A stretch of 64,000 nucleotides of DNA, from NCBI RefSeq assembly GCF_009707385.1, contig NZ_CP046115.1:1054001-1118000 (forward strand), given 5' to 3'. This DNA comes from Klebsiella oxytoca. Lineage in GTDB: Bacteria > Pseudomonadota > Gammaproteobacteria > Enterobacterales > Enterobacteriaceae. Every line of letters starts with the position of its first letter. Position 1 is the first letter of the stretch. Below the pieces are notes generated by a model, which did no database searches, had not been told where the DNA came from, and was given only the letters and a program-made list of their open reading frames with translations. Position numbers and translations under genes: made by a program. Shown here in pieces: positions 55,303-64,000 of this stretch.

Positions 55303-55761
55303 ATGAGCGAAAAATACGTCGTCACCTGGGACATGTTGCAGATTCACGCCCGCAAACTGGCAACCCGTTTGCTGCCGGTTGAGCAGTGGAAAGGCATTAT
55401 TGCCGTCAGCCGTGGCGGTCTGGTACCGGGAGCCCTACTGGCGCGTGAACTGGGTATTCGTCATGTAGACACCGTTTGCATCTCAAGCTATGACCATGAT
55501 AACCAGCGTGAGTTAACGGTTCTTAAACGCGCTGAAGGCGATGGCGAAGGCTTTATTGTTATTGATGACCTGGTTGATACCGGCGGTACCGCCGTCGCTA
55601 TCCGTGAAATGTATCCTAAAGCGCATTTTGTCACTATTTTCGCTAAACCGGCTGGTCGCCCGCTGGTAGACGATTATATCGTTGATATTCCGCAGGATAC
55701 CTGGATTGAACAACCCTGGGATATGGGCGTGGTATTCGTTCCGCCTATCGCAGGTCGTTAA
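55303..55761 (+). CDS. gpt: Xanthine-guanine phosphoribosyltransferase
   Basis: The 152-residue enzyme has the PRPP-binding motif [12 protein letters not shown] and the N-terminal [20 protein letters not shown] typical of Gpt. It converts guanine, xanthine and hypoxanthine to their nucleotides in purine salvage, at the inner face of the membrane. A TATAAT at 55232 may be its -10. A strong terminator follows. Confidence 0.96.
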   Translation: MSEKYVVTWDMLQIHARKLATRLLPVEQWKGIIAVSRGGLVPGALLARELGIRHVDTVCISSYDHDNQRELTVLKRAEGDGEGFIVIDDLVDTGGTAVAIREMYPKAHFVTIFAKPAGRPLVDDYIVDIPQDTWIEQPWDMGVVFVPPIAGR

Positions 55762-55782
55762 TTTTCAGCATAAATGCTAATT

Positions 55783-55816
55783 ACCACGCCCGGTTTTGCC
55801 GGGCGTGGTTTTTTTT
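55783..55816 (+). terminator. Terminator after gpt
   Basis: The stem CCACGCCCGG / CCGGGCGTGG with a TTTTG loop and eight T residues is a textbook intrinsic terminator. Confidence 0.92.
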
Positions 55817-55867
55817 ACCCTTGTGCAGGTTACAATAGTTTCAGTGGCAACATGATGGAGGCTGCAC

Positions 55868-57112
55868 ATGTCCCAGGCTAACCTTAGCGAAACGCTGTTT
55901 AAACCCCGATTCAAACATCCGGAAACCTCTACGCTGGTGCGTCGGTTTAATACCGGAGCGCAACAACCGATCCAGTCCGCGCTTAGCGGCAATCACGTTG
56001 ATCACTGGTATCGATTGATTAACCGCCTGATGTGGATCTGGCGTGGCGTGACGCCGCAGGAAATCCTCGACGTCCAGGCGCGTATCGTCATGAGCGACGC
56101 GGAGCGCACCGACCCGGAGCTTTACGATACGGTCGTTGGCTATCGCGGTGGTAACTGGATTTTTGAGTGGTCTAAACAGGCGATGAGCTGGCAGCAGCAG
56201 GCCGGTCAGGAAGAAGATCTCCTCGTTAGCGGTCGTCACTGGCTCCATGCTGCAAATCTATATAGCATTGCTGCTTATCCGCATATAAAGGGCGATGAGC
56301 TGGCGGAACAGGCGCAGGTGCTGGCATACCGTGCTTACGAAGAAGCGGCTCAGCGCTTGCCAGGCAAACTGCGCGAACTGGAGTTCTCCATCCCCGGTGC
56401 AGCGCCGATCACCGGTTTCTTACATATGCCGCCGGGCGATGGTCCGTTCCCGACGGTGCTGATGTGCGGCGGGCTGGATGCGTTACAGACCGATTATTAC
56501 ATCCTGTATGAGAACTATTTTGCGCCACTGGGTATCGCCATGCTGACTGTGGATATGCCTTCCATTGGTTTCTCATCAAAATGTAAGCTGACTCAGGATA
56601 CCAGTATGCTGCACCAGTATGTGCTGCAGCATCTGGCGAATGTTCCCTGGGTCGATCATACCCGCGTTGCCGCATTTGGTTTCCGTTTCGGGGCCAACAT
56701 TGCCGTGCGCCTGGGCTATCTTGAATCCCAGCGCCTGAAAGCAGTCGCTTGTCTGGGACCAGTGGTACACGGCCTGCTAGTGGATCCTCTGCATCAGGGG
56801 CGGGTGCCGGAAATGTATCTCGACGTTCTGGCTTCGCGTCTGGGCATGCATGATGCCTCCGATGAAGCGCTGCGCGTTGAGCTTAATCGTTATTCCCTGA
56901 AGGTACAGGGGCTGCTGGGACGTCGCTGCCCCACGCCGATGCTTTCCGGCTACTGGAAAGACGATCCGTTTAGTTCGGAAGAAGAGTCGCGTTTGATTAC
57001 TTCGTCTTCCTCTAACGGCAAGCTGCTGGAGATTCCATTCAACCCGGTCTATCGTAACTTCGATCATGCTCTTCGGCAGATCGCCCGCTGGATTAGTCAG
57101 AGATTTAGTTAA
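55868..57112 (+). CDS. frsA: Esterase FrsA (fermentation-respiration switch protein)
   Basis: The 414-residue protein matches E. coli FrsA in length. It has an alpha/beta-hydrolase-type domain in the C-terminal two thirds ([30 protein letters not shown], where the usual GXSXG is altered to GFRFG). FrsA binds glucose-specific EIIA in E. coli and affects the balance of fermentation and respiration; true hydrolase activity is disputed. GGAGG lies six bases before the ATG. crl follows after 57 bases. Confidence 0.93.
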   Translation: MSQANLSETLFKPRFKHPETSTLVRRFNTGAQQPIQSALSGNHVDHWYRLINRLMWIWRGVTPQEILDVQARIVMSDAERTDPELYDTVVGYRGGNWIFEWSKQAMSWQQQAGQEEDLLVSGRHWLHAANLYSIAAYPHIKGDELAEQAQVLAYRAYEEAAQRLPGKLRELEFSIPGAAPITGFLHMPPGDGPFPTVLMCGGLDALQTDYYILYENYFAPLGIAMLTVDMPSIGFSSKCKLTQDTSMLHQYVLQHLANVPWVDHTRVAAFGFRFGANIAVRLGYLESQRLKAVACLGPVVHGLLVDPLHQGRVPEMYLDVLASRLGMHDASDEALRVELNRYSLKVQGLLGRRCPTPMLSGYWKDDPFSSEEESRLITSSSSNGKLLEIPFNPVYRNFDHALRQIARWISQRFS

Positions 57113-57169
57113 TATATTGCTAAATTCTATTGATTTGGTAACGTCATAGCATCACTAAAGGAGATCGCA

Positions 57170-57568
57170 ATGACGTTACCGAGTGGACACCTGAAGAGTA
57201 AGCTGATTAAGAAATTCACGGCTCTTGGCCCTTATATCCGTGAGGAGCAATGTGAAGACAACCGCTTCTTTTTCGATTGCCTGGCAGTTTGCGTCAACGT
57301 AAAACCCGCGCCAGAAAAACGCGAGTTCTGGGGATGGTGGATGGAGATGGAAGCGCAGGCTTCGCGCTTTACCTATAGCTATCAGTTCGGATTATTCGAC
57401 AAAGAAGGGGTCTGGCGTCCGGTCGCTATTGACGATCCCGAAGTCACTGAAAAGCTCGAAAAGACGCTACGTGATTTTCACGAACGCGCAGAAGCATTAT
57501 TGGCAACCTTCAGCCTTAAGCTGGAGCCAGCCGATGATTTTAGCGAACCGGTTAAGCTGAGGGCTTAA
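57170..57568 (+). CDS. crl: Sigma-S assembly factor Crl
   Basis: The 132-residue protein (E. coli 133) has the conserved WWMEMEA and [15 protein letters not shown] segments. Crl binds sigma-S and helps it form RNA polymerase holoenzyme, raising stationary-phase and curli gene expression. The SD AAAGGAG precedes the ATG and a strong terminator follows. In E. coli phoE comes next; here the order breaks. Confidence 0.94.
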   Translation: MTLPSGHLKSKLIKKFTALGPYIREEQCEDNRFFFDCLAVCVNVKPAPEKREFWGWWMEMEAQASRFTYSYQFGLFDKEGVWRPVAIDDPEVTEKLEKTLRDFHERAEALLATFSLKLEPADDFSEPVKLRA

Positions 57569-57597
57569 TCTGCCCTGCAGCTCATCGGCAGCAGAAC

Positions 57598-57627
57598 AAT
57601 CCACGCCATGGCAGCGTGGATTTTTTT
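57598..57627 (+). terminator. Terminator after crl
   Basis: The stem AATCCACGC / GCGTGGATT with loop CATGGCA is followed by seven T residues. Confidence 0.9.
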
Positions 57628-57686
57628 ATAAAGTATATAGTTACAACATACTTAAGGCTCAATTCCCTTGTTGTGAATATAAGCGG

Positions 57687-59135
57687 CTAAACTCCAATAC
57701 ACATGTATTTGATTTCTAAATAATCTTCTATCCCGTACTTCGAGCCTTCACGGCCAAGCCCGGAAGATTTCACGCCGCCGAAGGGGGCAACCTCAGTGGA
57801 GATAAGGCCGGTGTTAATGCCGATAATTCCGTATTCCAGCGCTTCGCCAACGCGAAAGACGCGGCCTAAATCGCGGGCGTAGAAATAAGCCGCCAGGCCA
57901 AATTCGGTATCGTTGGCCTGAGCAATGACATCAGCCTCATCTTTAAAGCGGAATAGCGGGGCGAGGGGGCCAAAGGTTTCTTCTCTCGCCACTTTTGCAT
58001 CGCTGGGAACGTCCACCAGAATCGTTGGCTGAAAGAAATTACCGCCCAGCTCATGGGCTTTCCCGCCAGATACCACCCGTGCGCCTTTGTCCAGCGCATC
58101 GGCGATATGTTCCTCTACTTTAGCGATAGCTTTGTCGTCAATCAGCGGCCCAATGGTGACGTTCGGCTGCAGGCCATCGCCGATCTGCAGCTTGCTGACT
58201 GCCTGCTGCAGTTTTTCCGCGAAGCGATCGTAGACCCCTTCCTGGACGTACAGACGATTGGCGCAGACGCAGGTTTGCCCGGCGTTGCGAAACTTGGAAG
58301 CCAATGCGCCTTCGACGGCTTTATCAAGATCGGCGTCGTCAAAAACAATAAACGGCGCGTTGCCGCCCAGCTCCAGCGAGACCTTCTTGATATCTTTCGC
58401 GCACTGCTCCATCAGCTGGCGACCTATTTCCGTCGAACCGGTAAAGGAGAGTTTGCGCACCAGTGGGTTACCGGTGAGTTCGTTGCCGACCTCGCTGGCT
58501 GAACCGGTGACTACGTTAAACACCCCCTCCGGGATCCCGGCGCGGTTGGCGAGCTCCGCCAGCGCCAGCGCGGAGAACGGCGTCTGGCTGGCGGGTTTGA
58601 GCACCATTGTACAGCCTGCGGCCAGCGCCGGGCCCGCCTTGCGGGTGATCATCGCTGAGGGGAAATTCCACGGGGTAATAGCGGCGGTCACACCAATCGG
58701 TTGTTTAATCACCAGCAGCCGCTTATCGGCCTGATGGCCGGGAATGGTGTCGCCATAGATGCGTTTGCCCTCTTCGGCAAACCACTCAATAAAGGAGGCC
58801 GCGTAGCTGATTTCGCCTTTTGCTTCCGCCAGCGGCTTGCCTTGTTCCAGAGTCATCAGTCGTGCTAAATCGTCCTGATGCTCCATCATCAAATCAAACC
58901 AGCGGCGCAGGATATTGGCCCGCTCTTTGGCGGTAAGTGCGCGCCAGGCGGGCAGGGCGCGGGCGGCGGCATCAATAGCCTCGCGGGTTTCTTCAGCACC
59001 CATTTTGGGCACGCTGCCCAGCTGTTGGCCGTTGGCGGGGTTGCTTACTGCAATGGTTTCTTTGGTTTTGGCGTCGCGCCAGCGTCCGTCAATGAATGCC
59101 TGCTGGCGAAAAAGGGTAGGGTCGTTAAGTTGCAT
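57687..59135 (-). CDS. gabD: NADP-dependent succinate-semialdehyde dehydrogenase (GabD type)
   Basis: The 482-residue aldehyde dehydrogenase has the same length as E. coli GabD and is very similar throughout (MGAEETREAIDAA, TPWNFPSAMITRKAGP). The catalytic Cys is in NAGQTCVCANR near 288 and the general base Glu in LELGGNAPF. It oxidises succinate semialdehyde to succinate. It stands alone: no gabT or gabP is present, so the symbol is by sequence only and it could be a paralogue serving another pathway. Confidence 0.88.
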   Translation of the reverse strand: MQLNDPTLFRQQAFIDGRWRDAKTKETIAVSNPANGQQLGSVPKMGAEETREAIDAAARALPAWRALTAKERANILRRWFDLMMEHQDDLARLMTLEQGKPLAEAKGEISYAASFIEWFAEEGKRIYGDTIPGHQADKRLLVIKQPIGVTAAITPWNFPSAMITRKAGPALAAGCTMVLKPASQTPFSALALAELANRAGIPEGVFNVVTGSASEVGNELTGNPLVRKLSFTGSTEIGRQLMEQCAKDIKKVSLELGGNAPFIVFDDADLDKAVEGALASKFRNAGQTCVCANRLYVQEGVYDRFAEKLQQAVSKLQIGDGLQPNVTIGPLIDDKAIAKVEEHIADALDKGARVVSGGKAHELGGNFFQPTILVDVPSDAKVAREETFGPLAPLFRFKDEADVIAQANDTEFGLAAYFYARDLGRVFRVGEALEYGIIGINTGLISTEVAPFGGVKSSGLGREGSKYGIEDYLEIKYMCIGV

Positions 59136-59388
59136 GTTTGCGTCCTGTCTCGGTCCGTTTTAAGCCTTGAATGAGCTGAGTCTGTTCTTTATTACTGCTT
59201 CCGGTAGACGGAGTGACTTTCAACACCCGTCCCTGTTAAGTGTAGACGAACGCCTTCAGGAAGCCGGGCGCGGAGGAGCGCGTTACAACATTAACCCTCA
59301 TTTATTTACGGATATTTGAACTGACGGGACGTTATTGGGCAAAAGATGCTGTATTTTTTCTGCTCAATTCGCAAGAAAGGAGTGCTCC

Positions 59389-59640
59389 ATGTCACAGCAA
59401 GAACGCTATTGTCAGGCCTGCGGGATGCCGATGTCTGCTGAAGATGCGAAAGGCGCAAGCGACGATTACTGCGCCTGGTGTTGCGATAGCGAGGGGAAGC
59501 TTAAGTCCTGGGAAGACGCCGTTTCCGGCCTGGCTGAGTTTCTCGATTCCTGGCAGAAGGTCGGGCCCGCGGAGTCGCGCAAACGAGCGATGCGCTATTT
59601 GACGGCAATGCCCGCGTGGGCCCATAAAGCGGAAGATTAA
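59389..59640 (+). CDS. Small zinc-ribbon domain protein
   Basis: From the ATG at 59389 the product has 83 residues. It has two Cys pairs (YCQACGMPM and YCAWCCDSEG), the pattern of the putative zinc-ribbon family (zinc_ribbon_2), and a helical C-terminal half (SWEDAVSGLAEFLDSWQKV). AAAGGAG lies a few bases before the ATG; the frame is open to 59335 but that part has no support. The role is unknown. It is divergent from gabD across a 253-base gap with no other visible feature. Confidence 0.75.
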   Translation: MSQQERYCQACGMPMSAEDAKGASDDYCAWCCDSEGKLKSWEDAVSGLAEFLDSWQKVGPAESRKRAMRYLTAMPAWAHKAED

Positions 59641-59681
59641 CCTGCAGCCCGGAGCAAAAACTCCGGGCATTTTTAATGCGA

Positions 59682-61772
59682 TCAGAACTTCCAGGAAACG
59701 CTGCCGACGATGCTGCGCTCTGCGCCAAAGTAGCAGTAGGAGAGCGAGTTACAGGCGGCAATATAGTTCTTATCGGTCAGGTTATTGACGTTAAGCTGCG
59801 TGCTGAGGCCTTTAATTCCTACCTTCGACAGGTCATAGCCAATCGCCATATCCACCAGCGTATAGGATGGGAGGGTATGCGTATTCAGACGATCGCTGGT
59901 AATGCCGTTGACATAGCGCACCCCGGAGCCGAGCATCAGGCCATCCAGCGGACCGCTTTTCACATCATAGCTCAGCCAGGCGCTGGCCTGGTTGCGCGGC
60001 GCGTAAACGGCACGTTTGCCTTGCTCTTCCGGGCTGCTTTTCTTATAGCGAATGTCGGTGTACGTATAGGCTGCCTGCAGGCGGAAGCTGTCCGTTAGCT
60101 GACCGATCGCTTCCAGTTCCACCCCTTTTGACTCAATTTCACCAATCGAGCGGTACGGATCGGTCGGCTCTTCTTTGGTGGCGATATTGGTCTGGTTGAT
60201 GCGGAATACCGAGGCGCTGAACTGGCTGTTCATTCCTTCCGGCTCATACTTCAGCCCGGCTTCCCACTGCTTGCCTTTCATCGGATCGAGCAGGTTGCCG
60301 TTTTCATCGGCGAAGCTGGTGGGCGTAAAAGCGGTAGAGTAGCTGATATACGGAGCTAAACCGTTATCGAACAGATACAGCAGCGCGGCGCGGCTGCTGA
60401 AGTTGTTTTTATCCAGATCGCTGCGCGAACCGTTGAGCTTATCGATATTTGACACGCTGACCTGGTCGTAGCGTCCGCCCAGAGTGAAGCGCCAGCGGTC
60501 CCAGGACATCTGGTCCTGCAGATAGTAGCCGGTCTGGCGCAGCTTGTGTTTTTCGCGGCTGTACATAGTGATGTAATCCGGCTTCGCGCCATAGACCGGG
60601 TTAAAAGCGTCGATGGCCGGGAATGCGCCGTAGTAGCCGGTGGTGTTGTTGCTGCGGTCCTGATAGTCGATCCCTATCAGCAGACGATGGTTCACGGCCC
60701 AGGTATCGACGCTACCGTCGAGCTGATTATCAAGCGTGATGGCGTTCATCTTTTCGTCCGAGCCGGAGTAACCGCGGTTTAGCTCGGTTTCATTGAGCCA
60801 GCCCGCGGCATAGACCTGGTTCAGCTCAACTTTGGTATGCAGGTAACGCAGCTTCTGCCGCACCGACCAGCCGCTATCAAACATGTGTTCGAAATTGTAG
60901 CCGACCATATTTTCGCGACGGTCATATTTGTCGTAATCATCTTCACCCTCAAAGAAGGTGTTAGCTATTTTCTTACCATAGTGGGGAACCACGGTACCTT
61001 CATAGGGGAGGCCTGAGTGGCTGCCGCCCTCCGGGTCGCGATGCAGATAGGCCATTAAATCAAGGCGCGTCTGGTCGGTGATGCGCCAGGTCAGGCTGGG
61101 CATAATCGCGTAGCGCTGCTCTTTTAAGGTATCAAACTGGGAGTCCGCATAGCGGGTCATGCCGCTTAACCGCGCCGCCACCCGGTCGTTATCGTCCAGC
61201 GCGCCGGTGACGTCAAACGCTGCTCCGCGCTGGTTGTTATTACCAGCAAACAGCTTGATCTCTCCGCCGGGATCGAATGAGGGTTTACGCGAGGTGAGAG
61301 CGACGATGCCGCCGGGCGAAGAACGGCCATACAGTACCGAGGCCGGACCGCGCACCACTTCGATATTCTCCAGGAACCACGGATCGACCACCAGCGAACT
61401 GTGCGAGTTGGTGTCGCCCATCATTTTCAGACCGTCGAGATAGACGTTATCCAGGCTGCCGTCCGAGAATCCGCGCAGGACGATGTAATCAAAGCGGTTA
61501 GAAGCGCCAATCTGATTGCTATAAACGCCCGGCGTATAGCTCACGGCCTGGCGTACGCTGATCGCACCCTGTTCTTCAAACTGCTCGCGGGTGATAATGG
61601 ATACCGACTGCGGAGTCTCAATATCCGGCGTGGCAATTTTGGTCGCGCCGCTCTGCATCTGCGAAGTGACTACGATAGTTTCGTTTTTTGTTGTTTCCTG
61701 GGCCAGCAGCGGGAAAGCGACGCCGCCGGTCACCCATCCTGCCAGCAGCGCCAGGCGAGTTTTCGCAAACAT
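59682..61772 (-). CDS. TonB-dependent ferric siderophore receptor (FoxA/FhuA-like)
   Basis: From the ATG at 61772 the product has 696 residues. It has a signal peptide (1-25, ending LLAQ), a TonB box ETIVVTS (31-37), a plug domain (about 45-165; IETPQSVSIITREQFEEQG, LRGFSDGS, VRGPASVLYGRSSPGGIV) and a 22-stranded outer-membrane barrel. It ends in NLTDKNYIAAC...YCYFGAERSIVGSVSWKF, a C-terminus shared with ferrioxamine- and ferrichrome-type receptors, with the final Phe for barrel assembly. The ligand is most likely a hydroxamate siderophore such as ferrioxamine, not proven. GGAG lies six bases before this start. A Fur box and an AraC-type gene lie upstream. Confidence 0.87.
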   Translation of the reverse strand: MFAKTRLALLAGWVTGGVAFPLLAQETTKNETIVVTSQMQSGATKIATPDIETPQSVSIITREQFEEQGAISVRQAVSYTPGVYSNQIGASNRFDYIVLRGFSDGSLDNVYLDGLKMMGDTNSHSSLVVDPWFLENIEVVRGPASVLYGRSSPGGIVALTSRKPSFDPGGEIKLFAGNNNQRGAAFDVTGALDDNDRVAARLSGMTRYADSQFDTLKEQRYAIMPSLTWRITDQTRLDLMAYLHRDPEGGSHSGLPYEGTVVPHYGKKIANTFFEGEDDYDKYDRRENMVGYNFEHMFDSGWSVRQKLRYLHTKVELNQVYAAGWLNETELNRGYSGSDEKMNAITLDNQLDGSVDTWAVNHRLLIGIDYQDRSNNTTGYYGAFPAIDAFNPVYGAKPDYITMYSREKHKLRQTGYYLQDQMSWDRWRFTLGGRYDQVSVSNIDKLNGSRSDLDKNNFSSRAALLYLFDNGLAPYISYSTAFTPTSFADENGNLLDPMKGKQWEAGLKYEPEGMNSQFSASVFRINQTNIATKEEPTDPYRSIGEIESKGVELEAIGQLTDSFRLQAAYTYTDIRYKKSSPEEQGKRAVYAPRNQASAWLSYDVKSGPLDGLMLGSGVRYVNGITSDRLNTHTLPSYTLVDMAIGYDLSKVGIKGLSTQLNVNNLTDKNYIAACNSLSYCYFGAERSIVGSVSWKF

Positions 61773-61798
61773 GAACATCTCCAAAGGCATTTCTAATT

Positions 61799-61817
61799 GT
61801 TAATAAGAATTATTACC
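61799..61817 (-). promoter_or_regulatory. Fur box upstream of the siderophore receptor
   Basis: GTTAATAAGAATTATTACC matches the 19-base Fur consensus GATAATGATAATCATTATC at 14 positions and lies 27 bases before the receptor start, so iron repression is expected. Confidence 0.75.
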
Positions 61818-61911
61818 TTTTTGGCGCTTTCTATAGCTATGCGCAATGCCAGGATGCGTATGCGCGCTGCCAAAGCCGCTAAGTATTCTTCGCGAAAATA
61901 TAAAAAATGGA

Positions 61912-62898
61912 TTAGCCCGGCTTTTGCACATCGCAGGGTGAGATGCCGTAGCGCCGACGAAAGGCGGTAGAGAAGTTGGTGGCGTGCTGATAGCCCGACA
62001 TCCATGCCGCTTGCTGTACGCTATATCCTTCAAGCAGATAGCTTCTCGCCCGCTCCAGCCGACAATCGCGCAGATAGTCAAAAACTGAACAACCGTAAGC
62101 CTGACGAAATTTACTGCGCAAGCTGCTCGAGCTCATTGCCGCCCGCTGGGCCAGCTCGTTAAGGGTGTAGTCCTTTTCCGGAGCCTGCTCCAGCAGGCGG
62201 CGAACCCTCTCCAGCCGCTGCTGTACGCCGTCCGCTGGCGCGAAGTGTTGCGCGCTTTCGTTCTGGCACACGCTCAGCCTGTGGCCGAACAGCTGCAGAA
62301 TAAGTCCCTCGAGCATTAGCTGACGAGAAACGCGACTAAGCGCGCTCTGCTGCGCGTACTGGAGACCGCTCAGCAGAAAACCCGGAATCTGCCAGATAAG
62401 CGTTGGCGTCTGGCACCTTTCCCATTCGCGCATTAATGAATCAAGTAGTCCGTCGCGCCGCGCGCCGTCCGGGTAGAGTCCGAGGGAGAGCGTGCGAAGC
62501 CGGCAGTCGGCATCGTGGCGAGCGCACATGACCTGATGTTCGCTAAGACGCGAGGTAAAAGCCATCCCGGAGCGCACGAGGTGCTGCTCTCCGTTGAGGG
62601 TCAGAGCAACGCAGCCTTCCAGCACTACCAGCATATAGAGAGGGCTACTATGCCGCGAGGTTGTCTCGTAGGGCTGTAATACCTGAACATCGGAATGGGT
62701 CACGCACATTCCGCAGGGCAACGTCATCTCTTCCACTTCTCCTCGCAGTACCGGGCTGGCGTGCGATGGCTTTTGCAGCAGTTGCGGAAAGCGGTAGTCG
62801 ATACCATACCGTTCACCAAACGCCAGAAACTCGCTGACGGAGAAGATTTTTCTCAGGGCGTGGCGGGCGGGCTCGTTCTGCGTAGTTGAATTGTTCAT
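61912..62898 (-). CDS. AraC-family regulator of the siderophore receptor (PchR/FoxR-like)
   Basis: The 328-residue protein has a C-terminal AraC double helix-turn-helix (about 225-325; LNELAQRAAMSSSSLRSKFRQAYG and VQQAAWMSGYQHATNFSTAFRRRYG) and an N-terminal cupin-like sensor region like that of PchR-type siderophore regulators. It is 139 bases upstream of the receptor gene on the same strand. It probably activates the receptor when the ferric siderophore is present. A Fur box lies 72 bases before its start. No clear SD is seen before the ATG. Confidence 0.87.
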   Translation of the reverse strand: MNNSTTQNEPARHALRKIFSVSEFLAFGERYGIDYRFPQLLQKPSHASPVLRGEVEEMTLPCGMCVTHSDVQVLQPYETTSRHSSPLYMLVVLEGCVALTLNGEQHLVRSGMAFTSRLSEHQVMCARHDADCRLRTLSLGLYPDGARRDGLLDSLMREWERCQTPTLIWQIPGFLLSGLQYAQQSALSRVSRQLMLEGLILQLFGHRLSVCQNESAQHFAPADGVQQRLERVRRLLEQAPEKDYTLNELAQRAAMSSSSLRSKFRQAYGCSVFDYLRDCRLERARSYLLEGYSVQQAAWMSGYQHATNFSTAFRRRYGISPCDVQKPG

Positions 62899-62969
62899 GC
62901 GGTTGTCAGCGCTGGAAATGGAGCGTCATCGGATGGGGTAACCTTACCATTGTGCGGGCTGGGCGACAA

Positions 62970-62988
62970 TAGAATGAGAATCATTATC
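62970..62988 (-). promoter_or_regulatory. Fur box upstream of the AraC-type regulator
   Basis: TAGAATGAGAATCATTATC matches the 19-base Fur consensus at 16 positions, upstream of the AraC-type gene. It places the regulator itself under iron control. Confidence 0.85.
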
Positions 62989-63050
62989 AATGTTGGCGAT
63001 GTTGCAGGAGGTGGCGCGGACAGGAGGTGTCCACGCGGCTGTATCAGGGA

Positions 63051-63827
63051 TCAGGCGTCGGCGTTGTCCAGCGGCCAGGAGTCAAACAGGTAGCCGTCGA
63101 AGTAAATATCATCAACGTTGGAGAACTCAAGGAGCCGACGTTTGACGTTCTCCAGATGCTGCCACATGGCGAGCTTTGCCGCCCGGGCGTCTTTTTTAAT
63201 TAAGGCGGCGAGGATCCGTTTATGATCCACCAGCCACTCCTGGCGGTAGTGGGTATCACTAAGATGACGATGTAGCTGGATCCACATAGGATTGTTTTCC
63301 CGCCACTGCCATGACTGACGGAACAGCTCCACCAGCATACTGTTATGCGTCGCTTCGGCGATAGCCAGATGAAACTGCATATCGCCGCTTTCGGTGCCAC
63401 CCGGCGCGCTACTGGCCAGCTCTCGCTCTTCCAGCTGTAAAGCCTGGCGCATTTTGATGATATCTTCCCGGGTTGCCTGCAGAGCGGCAAATTCGGCAAT
63501 ATTGCTTTCCAGCAGCTGGCGGGCCTGTAGCAGTTCAAACGGACCGGCGTCATTGCAATGATTGATATCCGTGTTCTCCGCCGCGCTTTCTCCAGCGGCG
63601 CTATCAAGCACGTAGATCCCGGCGCCGCGGCGCACTTCGACCAGCCCTTTGATCTCCAGCATGATCAGCGCTTCACGGACCACGGTGCGGGTCACGTCCA
63701 GCATCTCGGCGATCTCGCGCTCCGGTGGCAAACGATCGCCGGGGTTATAGGGCGTCTGGACGATGAGATCGCGAATCAACGCGCCAACTTCCTGATAGGG
63801 TCTGTGCTGAGATATTTGTGATTTCAT
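63051..63827 (-). CDS. uxuR: Transcriptional repressor UxuR (GntR/FadR subfamily)
   Basis: The 258-residue regulator is very close to E. coli UxuR (257). It has an N-terminal winged helix (1-75, RPYQEVGALIRDLIVQ, RLPPEREIAEMLDVTRTVVREAL) and an FCD effector domain (SGDMQFHLAIAEATHNSM, HLENVKRRLLEFSNVDD). It controls hexuronate (glucuronate, fructuronate) catabolism genes. It follows the end of uxuB at 136 bases on the same strand, the E. coli uxuAB-uxuR order. UxuR is preferred over its paralogue ExuR by sequence, e.g. the N-terminal MKS...RPYQEVGA. Confidence 0.94.
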   Translation of the reverse strand: MKSQISQHRPYQEVGALIRDLIVQTPYNPGDRLPPEREIAEMLDVTRTVVREALIMLEIKGLVEVRRGAGIYVLDSAAGESAAENTDINHCNDAGPFELLQARQLLESNIAEFAALQATREDIIKMRQALQLEERELASSAPGGTESGDMQFHLAIAEATHNSMLVELFRQSWQWRENNPMWIQLHRHLSDTHYRQEWLVDHKRILAALIKKDARAAKLAMWQHLENVKRRLLEFSNVDDIYFDGYLFDSWPLDNADA

Positions 63828-63909
63828 GATGTTATGTTGTGAGATGCGATAGCCCGGTGGCTGACTATAGCATTTGGCCGGAGGGTTAGCATCTCTCTCC
63901 GCTGAAACA

Positions 63910-63949
63910 GAGAAAACGGGTCAACCAAATTACCATTCAGTTGACCCGT
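63910..63949 (-). terminator. Hairpin between uxuB and uxuR
   Basis: A perfect 10-base inverted repeat (ACGGGTCAAC and its complement, 14-base loop) lies after the uxuB stop and on the minus strand is followed by TTTCTCTG. It may terminate part of the uxuAB transcripts or serve as an operator. Confidence 0.55.
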
Positions 63950-63963
63950 GTCAGGGGAGGTGA

Positions 63964-64000
63964 TTACAGGATGGCGCTGACCGCCGCGACGCATTCGCGG
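63964..64000 (-). CDS. uxuB: Fructuronate reductase UxuB (last 11 codons)
   Basis: On the minus strand the window edge gives the codons for RECVAAVSAIL and a stop. The E. coli UxuB C-terminus is RECVAAL, so this is read as the end of uxuB, the NAD-dependent reductase of fructuronate to mannonate. Only 37 bases are visible; the call leans on this match and on the adjacent uxuR. Confidence 0.7.
   Translation of the reverse strand, partial: RECVAAVSAIL

Noticed and set aside
56650..56720. Frame damage in frsA because the GXSXG nucleophile motif is not canonical
   Set aside because: The protein is full length and the altered motif is usual for FrsA, so it is not a sequence error.

Overview
The window is chromosomal DNA of an enterobacterium (Enterobacteriaceae). 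Gene order from lpxA to crl is nearly that of Escherichia coli around minutes 4-5, with one complete rrn operon (16S, tRNA-Ile, tRNA-Ala, 23S, 5S, tRNA-Asp) in the rrnH position. The products are close to their E. coli counterparts and mostly of identical length, but several blocks are not in E. coli K-12: a secreted GH19 chitinase, a LysR-linked MFS exporter, a Na+-translocating NADH:quinone oxidoreductase (nqr) operon and an intact rtcB2-prfH pair. This mix, and the 16S variable regions, point to the Klebsiella/Raoultella/Enterobacter/Kosakonia group; I cannot settle genus or species by eye.

Layout. 1-6627: tail of lpxA, then lpxB, rnhB, dnaE, accA (lipid A, replication and fatty acid synthesis). 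6818-8593: chitinase inserted between accA and ldcC. 8669-15807: ldcC, yaeR, tilS, rof/yaeP (minus), yaeQ, arfB, nlpE, yaeF (minus). 15862-21443 (minus): metNIQ, rcsF, trmO, proS. 21632-27955: gmhB and the rrn operon with P1/P2 promoters and boxA elements. 28119-37381: dkgB, yafC and a divergent MFS gene, yafD, yafE, mltD, gloB, yafS, rnhA/dnaQ, tRNA-Asp. 37581-43487: yafV, fadE with a FadR site, gmhA, yafJ, yafK. 43901-49960: nqrABCDEF plus nqrM. 50104-53529: SOS-controlled dinB, yafP, then a short leader ORF and rtcB2-prfH. 53588-57568: pepD, gpt, frsA, crl. 57687-64000: a region no longer collinear with E. coli: a gabD-type dehydrogenase, a small zinc-ribbon protein, a Fur-boxed ferric-siderophore receptor with its AraC regulator, uxuR and the last codons of uxuB.

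Themes. Envelope biogenesis recurs (lpxA/lpxB, gmhA and gmhB of the heptose pathway, nlpE and rcsF sensing lipoproteins, mltD, yafK). Translation and its rescue recur too: an rRNA operon, proS, tilS, trmO, and two separate GGQ-motif factors (ArfB for stalled ribosomes, PrfH paired with the RNA ligase RtcB2 for damaged ribosomes). Regulatory sites that can be read directly include a MetJ operator over the metN promoter, a FadR operator at fadE, a LexA box at dinB and Fur boxes at the siderophore receptor and its regulator.

The observations most worth a second look are the rtcB2-prfH operon with a 15-codon leader ORF carrying an almost maximal Shine-Dalgarno sequence, the nqr operon lacking apbE between nqrF and nqrM, and related palindromic insertions in two rRNA-operon spacers, one of them ERIC-like.
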